NCBI GenBank assembly: GCA_027487435.1
Contig: JAIYDP010000233.1
Span: 1 to 57,094, forward strand
Reading direction: 5' to 3'
Source of the DNA: Verrucomicrobiaceae bacterium
GTDB lineage: Bacteria; Verrucomicrobiota; Verrucomicrobiia; Verrucomicrobiales; Akkermansiaceae
Length of the DNA stretch: 57,094 nt
The notes under the pieces were generated by a model that worked only from the letters and a program-made list of their open reading frames with translations, searched no databases and had not been told where the DNA came from. Shown here piece by piece: positions 17,248-28,496 of this stretch. The position numbers and the translations under genes are program-made. Each line of letters opens with the position of its first letter. The stretch's first letter is position 1.

Positions 17248-19860
17248 ATGGCTGCGGTGGCAGAGGCAAATCCTCTAGCGGCAGAGCCCGCTACAATAAT
17301 CATTCCTCCCCCGGACATTCGAAGTGAGTAGATTCAGTGGCTGTTCTTTTAGCTTAAATGGAGGGAAATCATGATTGTTGACTTCACAGAAATCGCTGAC
17401 AAGACTGCCCAATTTGTTGCCAAGAACGGAACAGCGTTTGAGCAGCGAATTCTTAACAATGATCGAAATACCGTCAAGTTCGGGTTTCTCCTTCCAGGGA
17501 ACCCCTACAATCCCTATTACCAATCAAAAGTGAAGGAGTTCAAGGAGGGAGGTACGGCTTCTCCATGGCATAGTGTTAACGACAAAGGGGCTCCTGCTGA
17601 TGCGGCGAATGAAAACATCCAGCCTGACAATCAGAAGCCTGCAGATGCTTTTAACAAGGAGGTCTATCCATGGGTTTCTCTTCTCATGGTGCAGACATCG
17701 CCGCCTCCAGCGCCCGTACCAGCGATGTCCGACAAAGGAGCCATCACAAAGCAAGCTATTGTGAAGGAAGTGAAGAAGAGAGCGCTAGTTGAGCCTCCTC
17801 CTGACGAATTCGTCGCAAAACTCCCCGACCAATTTGCGGTCCCTGCGATTGATGTGTACGCGATGACCGTTTAGCGAAGCTAATTAACCAGTGATGTCAT
17901 CCGGCTGACAGCTCAATTCGTTGCGCGAAATGGACGCGGATTTCTCAATTCATTACTGACGAGGGAGGCCAGAAATCCTCAGTTTGATTTCCTCAAGGGC
18001 CATCACTACCTCTTCAATTTTTTCACGCAGCTTGTGGAGTCGTACTCAAAAGTGCTGAACCCCCATCATCACATCCTCGACTCTCTGCGGGTTGATGCCG
18101 CATCAAAATTCAACGTCGTGGAAAGAGTTTTGTCGCGTTTGGATTGGGAGTTGCATCAGGACGCTCAAAAGAGGGCAAAGGAGATTAATGAAGACCCCGA
18201 GCGAGGTATTGTTGGAGTTAGTTCAGGCTGATGCCGAAGTTGCGAACGCTCTTATCGATTGGAACGACTTCAAAGTCGTGGAAACGATTGACTTTTTTGA
18301 GTCAGAGGAAAAGGACCTTCCCGCGCCGCTGACTGAAATGGAGCTTAAGCTCTTGTCTGCAAGAGTCGGACTGCATCTTGCGCAAGAGGACGCCGACGAG
18401 GAGACGAAAGGCACGACACAATCGTCAACCGCGCCTTCAACCGAACAGCCGGCGGGGCCAGCACAGGAGGAGCAGCTCCCTGCGTCCGACGACCCCAACA
18501 TCAAAGTGTACAAGAACTACACGCGCACAGCGGGGACCGCGACGGCGCCAAAAACTGCGACGACGCAGCTGTGCCCTCGTTGCGGAATGCAAGTGCCTTT
18601 GTCCGAAATGGCGGAGCACATGCGGATTGAGTTGTTGGACCCGAGGTGGAGGGAGCAGAAGGAGCACGTCATTCGGCAAGCGGACAACACTCTCGTCCAA
18701 GGAGTGGACATATCCAAAAATTTGCAGCAGCTTGCGAAACGAAGACGCGATATTTTTGGCGAGGACGAGGAAATGCTTGTCAACCCGCTGGAGACTTACA
18801 AGAAGAAGCACGAGCTGCAGCAGCACCAGCCTCACGTCCGCCCTGAAGAGTCACGCGAGGAGCTACTAAAGGTCACGTGTCTTCCTTTTTGTATTTCTGA
18901 CTTTTCAGTCTGCAGGATTGCTTCCGAACCCAATGGCGTCAGGTGCCGGAATGGGAATGATGGGCATGCCCCCGCCTCCTGGAGCAATCCCCTTCCCTCC
19001 ACCGCCAATGCATATGCCTGGCATGATGCCGCCGGGCATGGGGATGGGCATGATGCCCAACCCTGGGATGGGAATGCGGCCGATGGGTGTCCCACCTCCA
19101 ATGGGAATTCCCCCACCCCCTCAAAATCTTCAGCAGGCGCAACCGCAACAGCCCCCTCAGGCCGCTCCTGCCCCTCCCTCTCAACCTCCCGCTGCTCCTG
19201 CCCCTCCCCAACTGTCACAGCCACCCAGTCAGCCCCAGCCTCCTCCCGAAATGCTGCCCTCGCCCACTCAGGCCCAGCCGCCCCAGGAACACTTTCCTCC
19301 GGTTCCTCCTGCCACAATCCCTCCTGCATTGCAAATGCCTTCGTTTCATGCACCGCCCCACCCAATGCAACACCCAATGCAACAAGGTTCTGGATACCAA
19401 CACATGGTGCCGATGCCAGCGTCACTGTTGCATCACTTGGAGCCCGATGCCAAGCGAGCGCGCACAGAGGAAAGTTTAATTCCAGAAGCGGAGTTCAAGC
19501 GACTTCATCCAGTAGCGATCACATCAGTGTCATCTGATTTCGCAGGGTGCTGTGGCAATTCTTGTCGTGGTGCCCAGCGACTTGGAAGGAGTGGAGCAGC
19601 GCGGCGTGACGCTCTCGGTTAGTCTTGATGCTAGCGAGACAGTTTTGTCTCTCAAGGAACGGCTCAAGAACCTTTTGGTCATAAACGTGCTTGTCTTGTT
19701 TTAACCCCTCCAGGGGGGACTGGCTGCGAACAAGCAAAAGATCAGCCACGCTGCGTATGGTTTTCTCAAGGACAATTGTTCGATAGCCTACTACAACTTT
19801 GAAAGCGGTACCACTTTGACCTTGGCTCTCAAAGAGCGTGGAGGTCGCAAGGGCAAGTAA
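17248..19860 (+). CDS. SF3A1: Splicing factor 3A subunit 1 (U2 snRNP, PRP21 homologue)
   Basis: Core U2 snRNP protein needed for branch-site recognition and prespliceosome assembly. Seven exons (17248-17323, 17390-17855, 17892-18205, 18240-18871, 18909-19511, 19546-19677, 19714-19860) sum to 2,370 nt, exactly 790 codons; human SF3A1 has 793 residues. Domains in order: SURP1 (IADKTAQFVAKNGTAFE), SURP2 (LTAQFVARNGRGFL, QFDFLKGHHYLFNFF), IDWNDFKVVETIDF, the HMRIELLDPRW block, KRRRDIFGEDEE, a long Pro/Met/Gln-rich linker, the EESLIPEAEF motif and a C-terminal ubiquitin-like domain ending ALKERGGRKGK. Introns are 66, 36, 34, 37, 34 and 36 nt. The gene is divergent from SHPRH (28 bp) and its stop is 44 bp from the convergent eL32 stop. 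Presence of SF3A1 fits the need to recognise very short introns. Confidence 0.95.
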
Positions 19861-19904
19861 ACTTGTAAATCTACCACACTGCACTTTTATTGGTACAGCT
19901 TCAG

Positions 19905-20374
19905 TTACTTAGCTTCCTCAACAGCCAGGCGAGCATTGGCGTTGGTGACCTTCACGTTCAACTGAGCAGCACGCTCAACAATGGCCTTGCGCTTGCGAGA
20001 AGAAACGTTGTGGGCAATTTCAGCCTCATACTTGCGGTTCTGCATCAACAAGAGGTCGAGCTCCTTGACGTTGTGGACGACGAAGCGGTAGAACCCATCA
20101 GGGGAAATGTGGCGGGTGTTAGCGTTGGAACCGTAGCCCGCAGCTGCCATGGGCCTGTTGCCCTTGAACCGCCGGCGGACGGGGTTGTCAATACCACGGG
20201 GCTTCCTCCACGACGACTAGATAGTTACAAGGTGAAAGAGGATCGAAAGTGAAAGAGATCACACAACAACAGGTGACACCGTACCTTCACGCGCTTGAAG
20301 AGATCAGACTGGAAGCGACCGAACTTCTTGGTCCTCTTCTTCACAATGTTGTGTCGGACTGCAGGGCTGACCAT
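19905..20374 (-). CDS. RPL32: 60S ribosomal protein eL32
   Basis: Two exons (20285-20374 and 19905-20216) separated by a 68-nt intron give 134 codons (133 aa; human 135). The N-terminus [18 protein letters not shown], then [54 protein letters not shown] and TNANARL are diagnostic of eL32, an RNA-binding protein of the large subunit. The intron, at 68 nt, is about twice the usual length here, as is common in ribosomal protein genes. The gene is divergent from DCAF11 (240 bp between starts), a relatively roomy promoter for this window, and convergent with SF3A1. Confidence 0.95.
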
Positions 20375-20614
20375 TCTGAGGAGTCATTTTGGAAACAACA
20401 ATGCGTCTCACGGCAAGTGTGGTTTCTGCGGAAATCCAAGAAATGCGGAATTCCTGGAGGGTGGGACACGCAGGAACAAGTTGCACCCTTGAACCTATGG
20501 AAAATCTTCATGCAGTTTGTAATTAAAGAAATGTGGTGGAACACGATGACAACACCTCCAAAATGATGAAAAATTTCATTAAGACTAATCATCTAGAAAA
20601 TAGTGCTCTGTCAA

Positions 20615-22384
20615 ATGAGCGACAGTGAATCTGAGGATTCTCAATATGAAGAAGAACAGATTAACTTTTTACAGCGCGCTCTAGGATACATCGTGAGTAT
20701 TTTGACAAAAATCCGTCCCGCTCCTACGAGGATTGTTTACTTGGGCTAAACATTGCAGGCAGGCAGACCTCCACCCATGCCGGAGCAGCTGGAAACTCCT
20801 GATGACGTCAGTCATCGCGTTGACATGATGAGAGTCACACTGACGCATTTCTCCCTTATTTGCTCGTAGAGAAGCGAGCTTTCGGCCTCCATTCGAAATG
20901 AATTTCGATGTTTGACGAGTAACCAATCCACCCTGCTGAGACAGGTTGTTTATGGGCCTTTGTCGCCTTACATCACAGCGTGAGGAGATAGCGACATCAC
21001 TGCCGTACTTCCGACGAAGTTACATCAACAAGTTTGTCCCGCACGACACTCTCGAACGACACCAGTGGGCCGCTCGCCACTTTTTCTGACTCATAGATGT
21101 TCGGGGTGTGTGTACAACGCCCGTTTCAGTAGAGATGGTTCTGTTCTTGCCACAGCAGACCAAGGTCATGTCTCCATGGTTTGTCTCACTCGATCAGAAG
21201 GCGAAATAAATATATTTGACGTGTTCTCTGGAATGAAGAAGACGAGAGTGCTGTCGGCCCCAGACGTCCGCTGGACTATCACGGACCTTGACATCTCTTC
21301 TGATGCAACATTCGTGGTTTACACGTCAATGCACCAAACCGGTTCATTTTCTTTTCCTCCCTGTCTCATTGCAAGTACGTATGTGCAATTTTAGAGGCTC
21401 TTTTCAAGTTCATACCCCCCTCGGCCTAGGGTATGGCTTTGCATCCTTTTTTTATATTCGAGGCACTCTCGGGTCGCTGTTTTCTCTGTCCGGCTGAACG
21501 CTGAGTCGACTGAGTTCATATGTGGCGGCAGCAACTCCGTGTTCCTCTACAACCTCGAGAGGAACTGTGTGGAGTCCTCGGTCTGCTTCCTGGGTCTCAC
21601 CTGATTCAAGTAGATTAACGCTCATGAAGACGACATCAACACGGTGTGTTTTGGGGACGAACATCTACACTCCAACATCATAGTCACTGGGAGTGACGAC
21701 AACTACATCAAGGGTTTACAGTAATTGTGTGATTTTGACGTGCAAGTGTGGGATCGTCGGTTCATGAGGGATGGAAGGCCAGCGGGGGTGCTGGCTGGGC
21801 ACACCGAGGGGATCACTTGCGTCTCTCCGAAAGCAAAATTGAGCTGCTTTCATTTGACTTGAAAGGGCGATGGATTCTACTTCGTGTCGAATGGCAAGGA
21901 CCAATGTGCGAAGCTGTGGGACACGAGAAAGATGTGCTCGAGCATGCAGTCTGTCAACCGTCATTTCAGCTATAATTGGGACTACAGGTTGATCGTATCG
22001 TTTGATATCTCACTCGCTGAGAATGATGGCGTATCCTGGACTTGGCAGGTGGCACAAACACCCCTCGGATACATCGATAATGACTTACCGGGGCCATCAA
22101 GTTCTAACTACATTGATTCGATGCTATTTCTCACCTCCTCGTACGACTGGATGCAAGTACATTTACACAGGCATGCCGTCAGATGCGGTCATTGACTACC
22201 GACAGGAAGTCGGTCTGGCAGAGCTGTCGTCTACGACATCATCACAGGAGAAATAGTCCATGAGATAGGGAGAGGAAGGCATATTGTTCGAGATCTCTCA
22301 TGGCATCCTGATGTCCCCATTCTTGCAATGGGGTCCTTTGACGGAACCATTTCAGTGCTAGGAAACGAGCACTCCTCTTTGTAA
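20615..22384 (+). CDS. DCAF11: DCAF11/WDR23-like WD40 substrate receptor
   Basis: WD40-repeat protein that in animals recruits substrates to the CUL4-DDB1 ubiquitin ligase (for example Nrf2/SKN-1 turnover). Acidic start MSDSESEDSQYEEEQ, then many short exons. Family-specific blocks appear in order: INIFDVFSGMKKTRV with VRWTITDLDIS, INTVCFGDEH, VTGSDDNYIK, a WDRRFMRDGRPAGVLAGHTE stretch, SNGKDQCAKLWDTRKM, HFSYNWDYR, LMTYRGHQVLTTLIRC, VVYDIITGEIVHEI and RDLSWHPDVPIL; each has a direct counterpart in DCAF11. At least nine introns are required and were not all placed. The stop at 22382-22384 leaves only 40 bp (10 bp to an earlier ATG) before the next gene on the same strand, so the downstream promoter must lie within this gene's 3' end. 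Confidence 0.85.
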
Positions 22385-22424
22385 AAGACGAAGAATGAGT
22401 TTGTTAAGTTATTTGTTGACTTCA

Positions 22425-25400
22425 ATGAAAGTGGTGCTTGTCTTGTTGCTGGTCGCCTTGTTTACCGATGGTGTTCCGGTTACGAAATATGTATGCACCT
22501 TTATTCTATCCACAGGTTGCATCGTTGCTTATCTTTTCAGGAATCGACATTGGAAGCCTGCGATGGATCTGCCGAGCGGGTCGACTGCGGATTTGTTGGT
22601 ATCGACCAGAGCGGATGTATCAGCAAAGGGTGCTGTTGGAATCCATTGAATCCGAATCCTCAAAACTTGCCGTGGTGTTTCTACCCATCCCAAGAGAAGA
22701 GCGGTATTCCTCCAACCGTCCTGTGCTGACCCAAACAGCCTACAAGGTGACCTCGTCGACTCCCAAGCCCTACGGAGTTGATCTTATCCTCCAATTGGAC
22801 TCTGCCGCCAAGTTTCATGGAGTGGATGTTCCTTCCCTGCGCGCCATGGTTTCCATGGACAACGACGAGCGTATCCACGTCAAAATTTCCGACGCGAATT
22901 CAAAACGATATGAGGTCCTGTGACATTATGCAAATTGATGTCGAAGGTCCCTGATTTCGTTTTCCAGCGGCCAGCGACACCGTCGTCGGTCCCGTCGACG
23001 AAGTACGAGTTCGCGTACTCCCAAAACCCCTTTGGTAACAGCGATCCTCATTTACCTTACTTAAAGGCTTCTCCGTCGTTCGAAAGAGCGATAGCGCCGT
23101 CCTGTTCAACACATCCGACCCAGGTGGCGTGTTCAACAACCTCGTTTTCGAAGATCAATTCCTCGAAGTTGGCGTGACTCCAAGCGCGCTGATCCCGCAG
23201 ACGTCGACGGTCCTACCCCTTGATGCGCAGCTCTATGGCTTCGGCGAGCAAACGGAGTCCAAGGTGTGGCGCGCTTGGTGTAGTCTCACATAGGCAGGGT
23301 CTCATGTTGTCCGACAAGACCTACACCCTCTGGAACCGCGACATTCCCTCGGCCGTGTTTGACATGTCGCCTGACAGCGCCGCCAGCGACTGACGCTGCA
23401 GCAACTTGTACGGCAGCCACCCTTTCTTCCTCTCGCTGCACAATGGCGCCGCCCATGGTGCGCTGTTGCTCAACAGCGATGGTACTTGCCACCAGTTTCG
23501 GATTCATTAACTCCGCGCAGCCATGGACATCATCGTTCGCACCATCTCGAATCGTCGGGTTGTCACTTACCGCACCGTCGGTGGCGTTTTGGACTTCTAC
23601 ATCTTCGCCGGACCGTCACCTGCTGACGTTGTCCGCCAGTACACGGACGTGATTGGCAAGCCCTACCTTCCACCCTTGTGGTCCCTCGGCTTCCATCAAG
23701 TGCCCCCTCCATCAGATCAGACTGACTCTTTCTTCAGTGCCGTTACGGGTACCCCAACTTAGCTGCACTAAAAGACGTTGTCGCCAAGTACCGGTCGAAC
23801 GGGATTCCACTTGACACAATGTGGACGGATATTGACTACATGGACGACTACAAGGATTGGACATGGGACCCTGACAACTTCCCTCAATCTGGCATGCGCG
23901 ACTTCGTCGACTCGCTTCATGCGCAGGGTCAAAAGTACGTCGTCATCGTTGACCCTGGCATCAAGAACACGGCGGGGTATGTCTCTTTCGACGAGGGCGT
24001 GCAAATGGACGCGTTCGTGAAGGACCCTCAAGGCGGCTATTACGTCGGCAACGTATGGCCCGGGGACACTGTTTTCCCGGACTTCTTGTCGCAAGTGGGG
24101 AGGGACTACTGGCGGAAGCAGGTTGATCGCTTCCTCCAGGGGGTTCCTGTTGATGGCCTTTGGATCGACATGAATGAAGTGTCCAACTTCAAGAGCGGGT
24201 CGGGGGGTGACCCTGACTATCACGTCAACAACGACAACAATCATGACCCTCTCGGCACAAAGGCCGTCGACGTTCGGGTTCTCCATCGCGACGGCAACCG
24301 CGAGCTTGACGTCCACAACCTCTACGGCCTCGCCGAAGCCATCGCCACCCGCGAGGCGCTTGAAAGCGTGACCAACAAGCGCGCGTTCGTCCTCTCCCGC
24401 TCCTCCTTCCCCGGTCTCGGCGCACATGCCGGCCACTGGACGGGTGACAACAAAGCCTCGTGGGATGACCTGCGCCTCAGTATCCCCGGCATCCTCAACT
24501 TCAACTTGTACGGCGTGCCTCTCGTTGGCGCGGGTGAGAGTCTTGACTTGTCTGTCATTGACGCCGCCAGACATTTGCGGCTTTCTCGACAATACCAACG
24601 AGGAGCTTTGCGCCCGCTGGATTGAGTTGGGGGCGTTTTATCCGTTCAGCCGCGACCACAACACCATCGGCGCAGCGCCGCAAGAGCTCTACGTCTTTCC
24701 CTCCGCCGCAGCCTCAGCGCGAGTTGTCCTCCCCATCCGCTACAACCTCCTCCCCTACTTCTACTCCCTCTTCTTCCGCGCGCACCTCAACGGCGCAACC
24801 GTCGTGCGCCCTCTATTTTTTGAGTTCCCGCACGACTCTGTCGCCGCCAAGATCGACACGCAGTTTCTTCTCGGCCCTAACCTCCTCATCAGCCCGACGC
24901 TCGCTCAAGGCGCCTCTCGCCTCTCCGCCTACCTCCCCACTGACGCCATTTGGTACGACTATTTTTCCCGTGCCCACGTCGCTTCTGGCTCGCAAAGCTT
25001 TGACGTCTCTGGGTCTGTCAAGTTGAAGCTTCACATCCGCGGAGGCGCCGTCTTGCCAACCCAAGACTACGTCCCGCCGGAGACGATCTCCCAAATGCGC
25101 TCGCGGCCTCACGGGCTGATCGTCGCCCTTGACGCCGGCGGAAATGCAGGCGGCGAGATGTTTTTGGACGACGGCGACTCGCTTGGCACTGCCGCGACGA
25201 AGAGTTTCCTCCAGCTGTCGTTCGCCCTCAGCAACCACAAGCTCAAGTCGTCCGTCGTCGTCAACGGATTCAGCGGTGCCGCTGGCATGACGGTGGGTCA
25301 CGTGACCTTCCTTGGCGTCGCCGCATCCCCAAAGCAAGTTCTTGTCGATGGCGCTGCGGCGTCATGGTCGTATGACCCAGCTAGTCAAGTGCTGTCCGTG

Positions 25401-25448
25401 ACAGCGCTGACCGTTCCTGTCAACGCCCCGTTTGAGGTGTCGTTTTGA
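22425..25448 (+). CDS. GH31 alpha-glucosidase with trefoil domain (lysosomal/secreted acid alpha-glucosidase type)
   Basis: Hydrolyses terminal alpha-1,4-linked glucose; this family includes lysosomal GAA (glycogen breakdown) and secreted maltases. Signal peptide [15 protein letters not shown] follows Met 22425 (an in-frame Met at 22395 is possible). Next come a P-type trefoil module ([27 protein letters not shown]), the N-terminal beta-sandwich ([10 protein letters not shown]), and the GH31 barrel: [14 protein letters not shown], nucleophile Asp in [10 protein letters not shown], the acid Asp in [16 protein letters not shown], then [13 protein letters not shown] and C-terminal beta domains. 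The complete catalytic set is present. Several introns interrupt the first half; one between GVPLVGA and DICGF is 38 nt or so. Location (lysosome or medium) is not decidable from sequence. It shares a glycogen/glycan theme with the NAGPA-like gene 3 kb away. Confidence 0.9.
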
Positions 25449-25841
25449 GCTTGCTGTATGTCATTCTGGGTACATTTAACCGGCGACCCCACGCTGCGGC
25501 TGAGAATATAAAGGAATCTACACATCCATCAAAAGAAAACTATTTTTCAGGCCGTTGAGCTGGCGAAATAATCTTGTGATGTTGGACAAGGGCGGACGCA
25601 AATTTTGAGCTCAAGTTTCTTGAGTCATCAGCGCGCAACCCCCTGCACCCCCTCACGAGGATACGACGCAAATGTCACGCTTCAAAATAGAAGAATACAC
25701 GCGCGCAATTTCGCTCACACTGCGGCCATCAGCACCCGACAGAAACAGACGCACATCAAAAACCTTTCAGCTGCAGTCTCAAATCGAAAAACATAATGAG
25801 GCTCCCGCCTAAAGAGTCATTTCAAAAGTGATGGGGTCGCG
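25449..25841. other. 393-bp intergenic region
   Basis: Lies between the convergent GH31 and PH/TH1-like genes. It holds one weak candidate ORF (25672-25812, plus). Otherwise nothing recognisable: an A-rich stretch with AATATAAAGGA near 25504 and several TTTCAG words, but no clear polyadenylation signal. Confidence 0.45.
25672..25812 (+). CDS. Candidate 46-aa ORF, unknown
   Basis: ATG to TAA, 47 codons, with a balanced charged composition (MSRFKIEEYTRAISLTL at the start, QLQSQIEKHNEAP at the end). It lies in the gap between two convergent genes. No family is recognised and no splice signal supports it, so it may be chance. Confidence 0.2.
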   Translation: MSRFKIEEYTRAISLTLRPSAPDRNRRTSKTFQLQSQIEKHNEAPA

Positions 25842-28160
25842 TCACGGGAGGTCGTAAGCGCCGATCCGCTTTGCGTCGGAGGGGATGGAAGGCTCGAAGG
25901 CCATGAAATGCCTGTCCGTGCAATCGATTATGATTCGCGCTATGTGAATGATAGGCAGCGCCCACTGATGGGTCACATCATCAGACTGACTGCCAATTGA
26001 CCTTGGCGCCATTGACTTGATAGGTGTCAAGGTCCATGTCGACGTTGTACACGGCGAGGGTGGAAAGCGCAAGGAGGCGCTGCTGCGGCTTCCCGCGTGG
26101 GTTGAACTTTGTGACGCGTGCGTGGAATTGATAGACCTCAGGGGCGTTGATGGGGCTCGCTGCAGCGTGAGCGCTTCGGTACCAACGGCCAACCCTCCAG
26201 CGTTTTCTGCCATGCGTTTGACGTTGCGAGGCGCAGGAGCATGTACAACTGAGCCGTTTGAATCTCGTCGTTGAGCGCAAGACGTTGGAATGAGACGGGG
26301 GAGAATAAGTCCTTGACGGTCAGCGCAAAGACATCAGCGAGGAGGGCACGGCAATTTCGCTCTGCGTGCGGCTGCGGGTCTGATCTGCAGAGCGGCGGAT
26401 GGACTCGCGCAACGCGTTGATCCAGTCTTTGAACTCGCGCTCAGTGTCTGCGCCCATGTGGAAGTCCGGCATGCCCTCCATGACGAGGGCGAAGCCGTGC
26501 AGCTTGTGCGTCGACTCGACGACCTGAACGGACGGCATCAGGGACAGGCACAGCGCAGGCTGCTTGTCCTACGCGGCGTCAGTTGGAAGCTCAAGAGGCG
26601 CGAACTTGGGGGTCGCGAAAGAATTGGAGGCTGTTTGACTTGAGGACACACCAGCGCTTCGTCCAATTTCGCCGGCCGCCCCTCATCCCCCCCTTTTTGA
26701 GTAGGAACCCTTCCTTTAGGACTAAGTTCTGCGCCATTAGAACGCCGCAAGCACAATCCTACATTCGCGCTGCCCGAATCCGTCAGCCACTGCTGCAGCT
26801 GCGCGCTGTTGTTCTGCCCCATCATCAACTCGCCCACACATCACCCACAGCAACAGACAACTTACGGGACGTCGTCTGCATCGTCCCCGCTTTCGGTCGC
26901 GACCGCACCGGCGACTCGTCCTTTGGCTTCTCCCCTTCCTCCTCTTCCTCCTCCTCCTCCTCCCGAGCCGCCATTTCAATCACCTGCCGCAGCGTCTGCA
27001 CCCACTCCTTGTACTCCCTCTCCGTCTCCTGAACTCATCAACACCCGTTTTGGCGCTTCGAACGGCGTGCAGGTGGAACTCCTCCTCCTCGCCTTCGACG
27101 GCGATGGCAAATCCAAACTGCTTATGCGTTCGGGAGATCAGTTCACACCCCCGCAGCATCATCATCGTCTTAGGGGGGCGTGATGACTATCGAGTCAATC
27201 TCAACAAGTCACGAGCAACTATCTCGTCATCCTCGTCCTCATAAATGTGCATCAAATCATCACGAAGCGTCACCCAACGGCGCTTCCAATTCCGACGCCC
27301 TCCTTTCCGACCGCCTTTTTTGAAAAGGTACCCGCACTTATAAACAGGCCCAACCGCAACTGAAGCCGCCTGTTGCGGTTTGGCAGGCGACGCTCCTTGA
27401 GAGCTCTCACCCTCCTGAGGCGTCATGAGGAGGGGGGGGGGGGGGTTCAAATCAACCTCTTCTTCGCCTACAGCCGCCAGTTCGCGCGTGATCGTTTTCG
27501 GGACGGTCCTCTTCTTCATCAAGCCGCGCACGATGTTTTGTAATCTCGATTTCTGAGTGCGTCAGACAACAGGTGGGGGTGCAGGGACTTGAGGGCCCGC
27601 GTCTGTTTGAATGGGCTCGCGATTTTTCACCACGGATAGCTCGACGAGGTTGAGGACGAAAGGGAGGATGGGGTCTATCTCGACGGTGAACACATCGCGC
27701 AAGTCCTTGCACGAGAGAACTTTGGCGTCTGTGGCGCCAACCCGAAGGTAGTGGCGATCAGTGACAATGAACCTGTACGACGACTCTGCACAATTGAGGA
27801 ACGTCGACGGGTCCTTCCAAACCGTCCAGATCTGGGTTTCTAGCGGTGAAAGCGCCCAGTAGCTTGTCTCCCACAGGAACGGCATGCTGAGGGTCAAGCA
27901 CTGCGAGCCGCTGGCGACTTTGTCGCATCAACTCCTCCAATTCCGCATCCGCCTCCATTCCCTCGAAATTAACGTTTTCAAGCGGCTGGAAGCCTTCCGC
28001 AGCCTCCAGGTGAGGAGCTTCTGCGTGCTCTCCCCTTCTTGCGAAGCCACAATGGGCTTCATCGCAAGCCCTTGCTTTCTCTTTGTTCCCTTTCAACTTG
28101 GAAATAGCGTGCAAGCAGAGCCTCGAGGTGTGCAAGAGTGGCAGAGGTCGCCCTGTTCAT
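25842..28160 (-). CDS. Protein with two PH domains and TH1-like modules
   Basis: Predicted membrane/phosphoinositide-binding scaffold. The proposed start exon is MNRATSATLAHLEALLARY (ATG 28160). It is followed by an acidic helix (DAELEELMRQ) and a module (SYRFIVTDRHYLRVG) resembling a myosin-I tail-homology (TH1) or PH-like fold. PH domain 1 begins CGYLFKKGGRKGGRRNWKRR with WVTLRDD; its C-terminal half is FGFAIAVEGEEEEFHLHA. PH domain 2 has RRVWCVLKSNSLQFF-like and FHMGADTEREFKDWINAL segments. The last region reads FHARVTKFNPRGKPQQRLLA, then LSTLAVYNVD and IIDCTDRHFMAFEP, again TH1-like. Many short introns with C-runs interrupt it; exon joins are only approximate. No catalytic domain is visible. 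A single-copy myosin-I tail without motor is an alternative reading. Confidence 0.55.
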
Positions 28161-28193
28161 TTGCTTTAAGCCCTGCTACGCGGATGAAACAAG
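28161..28193. promoter_or_regulatory. 33-bp divergent spacer
   Basis: Separates the predicted start of the PH/TH1-like gene (28160, minus) from the start of the 76-aa gene (28194, plus). If both starts are correct, one very short region serves both directions. Confidence 0.3.
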
Positions 28194-28492
28194 ATGACAT
28201 CGCGAGCGCCTCTTACTGAGTTATCAAGTGCACCCCTCTCCCATTCCTTCAGGACAGAACATGCAGACGCCATCATGGCAGGTCCATATTTCGGACCTTC
28301 TCGTCCGCTCCACTTTCGCCGCCATCCCACCCTGTGCTCTGCACATGCTTTGTAAGCCTCCTTTCCATCCTTTCATCCCCCTCTGCGCACGCAGTGCAAG
28401 TGGAAGACTCTCCAACTTGGCCGACGTGCCTCCTCTCCTTCTCAAATCGTTGGTGTCGAATCATCAGATTCAAGATCTTAGAATTCAATTAA
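28194..28492 (+). CDS. Small 76-aa protein of unknown function, three exons
   Basis: Exons 28194-28227, 28253-28351 and 28395-28492 total 231 nt, exactly 77 codons including TAA. The second intron is a textbook one (GTAAGC start, GCACGCAG end, 43 nt); the first would be 25 nt. The product begins MTSRAPLTELSRQNMQT and ends RIIRFKILEF, with Trp-rich middle (VEDSPTWPTCLLSF). The model fills the gap between the PH/TH1-like start and the NAGPA stop almost perfectly, ending 4 bp before the latter. Without the first intron the frame would stay open into the NAGPA gene antisense, which is less likely. No family is recognised. Confidence 0.45.
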
Positions 28493-28496
28493 TGAC

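Noticed and set aside
18873..19500. Long ORFs in alternative frames over the Pro/Met-rich part of SF3A1
   Set aside because: The correct frame continues the SF3A1 linker seen in orthologues; the alternatives are repeats of its codons read out of frame.
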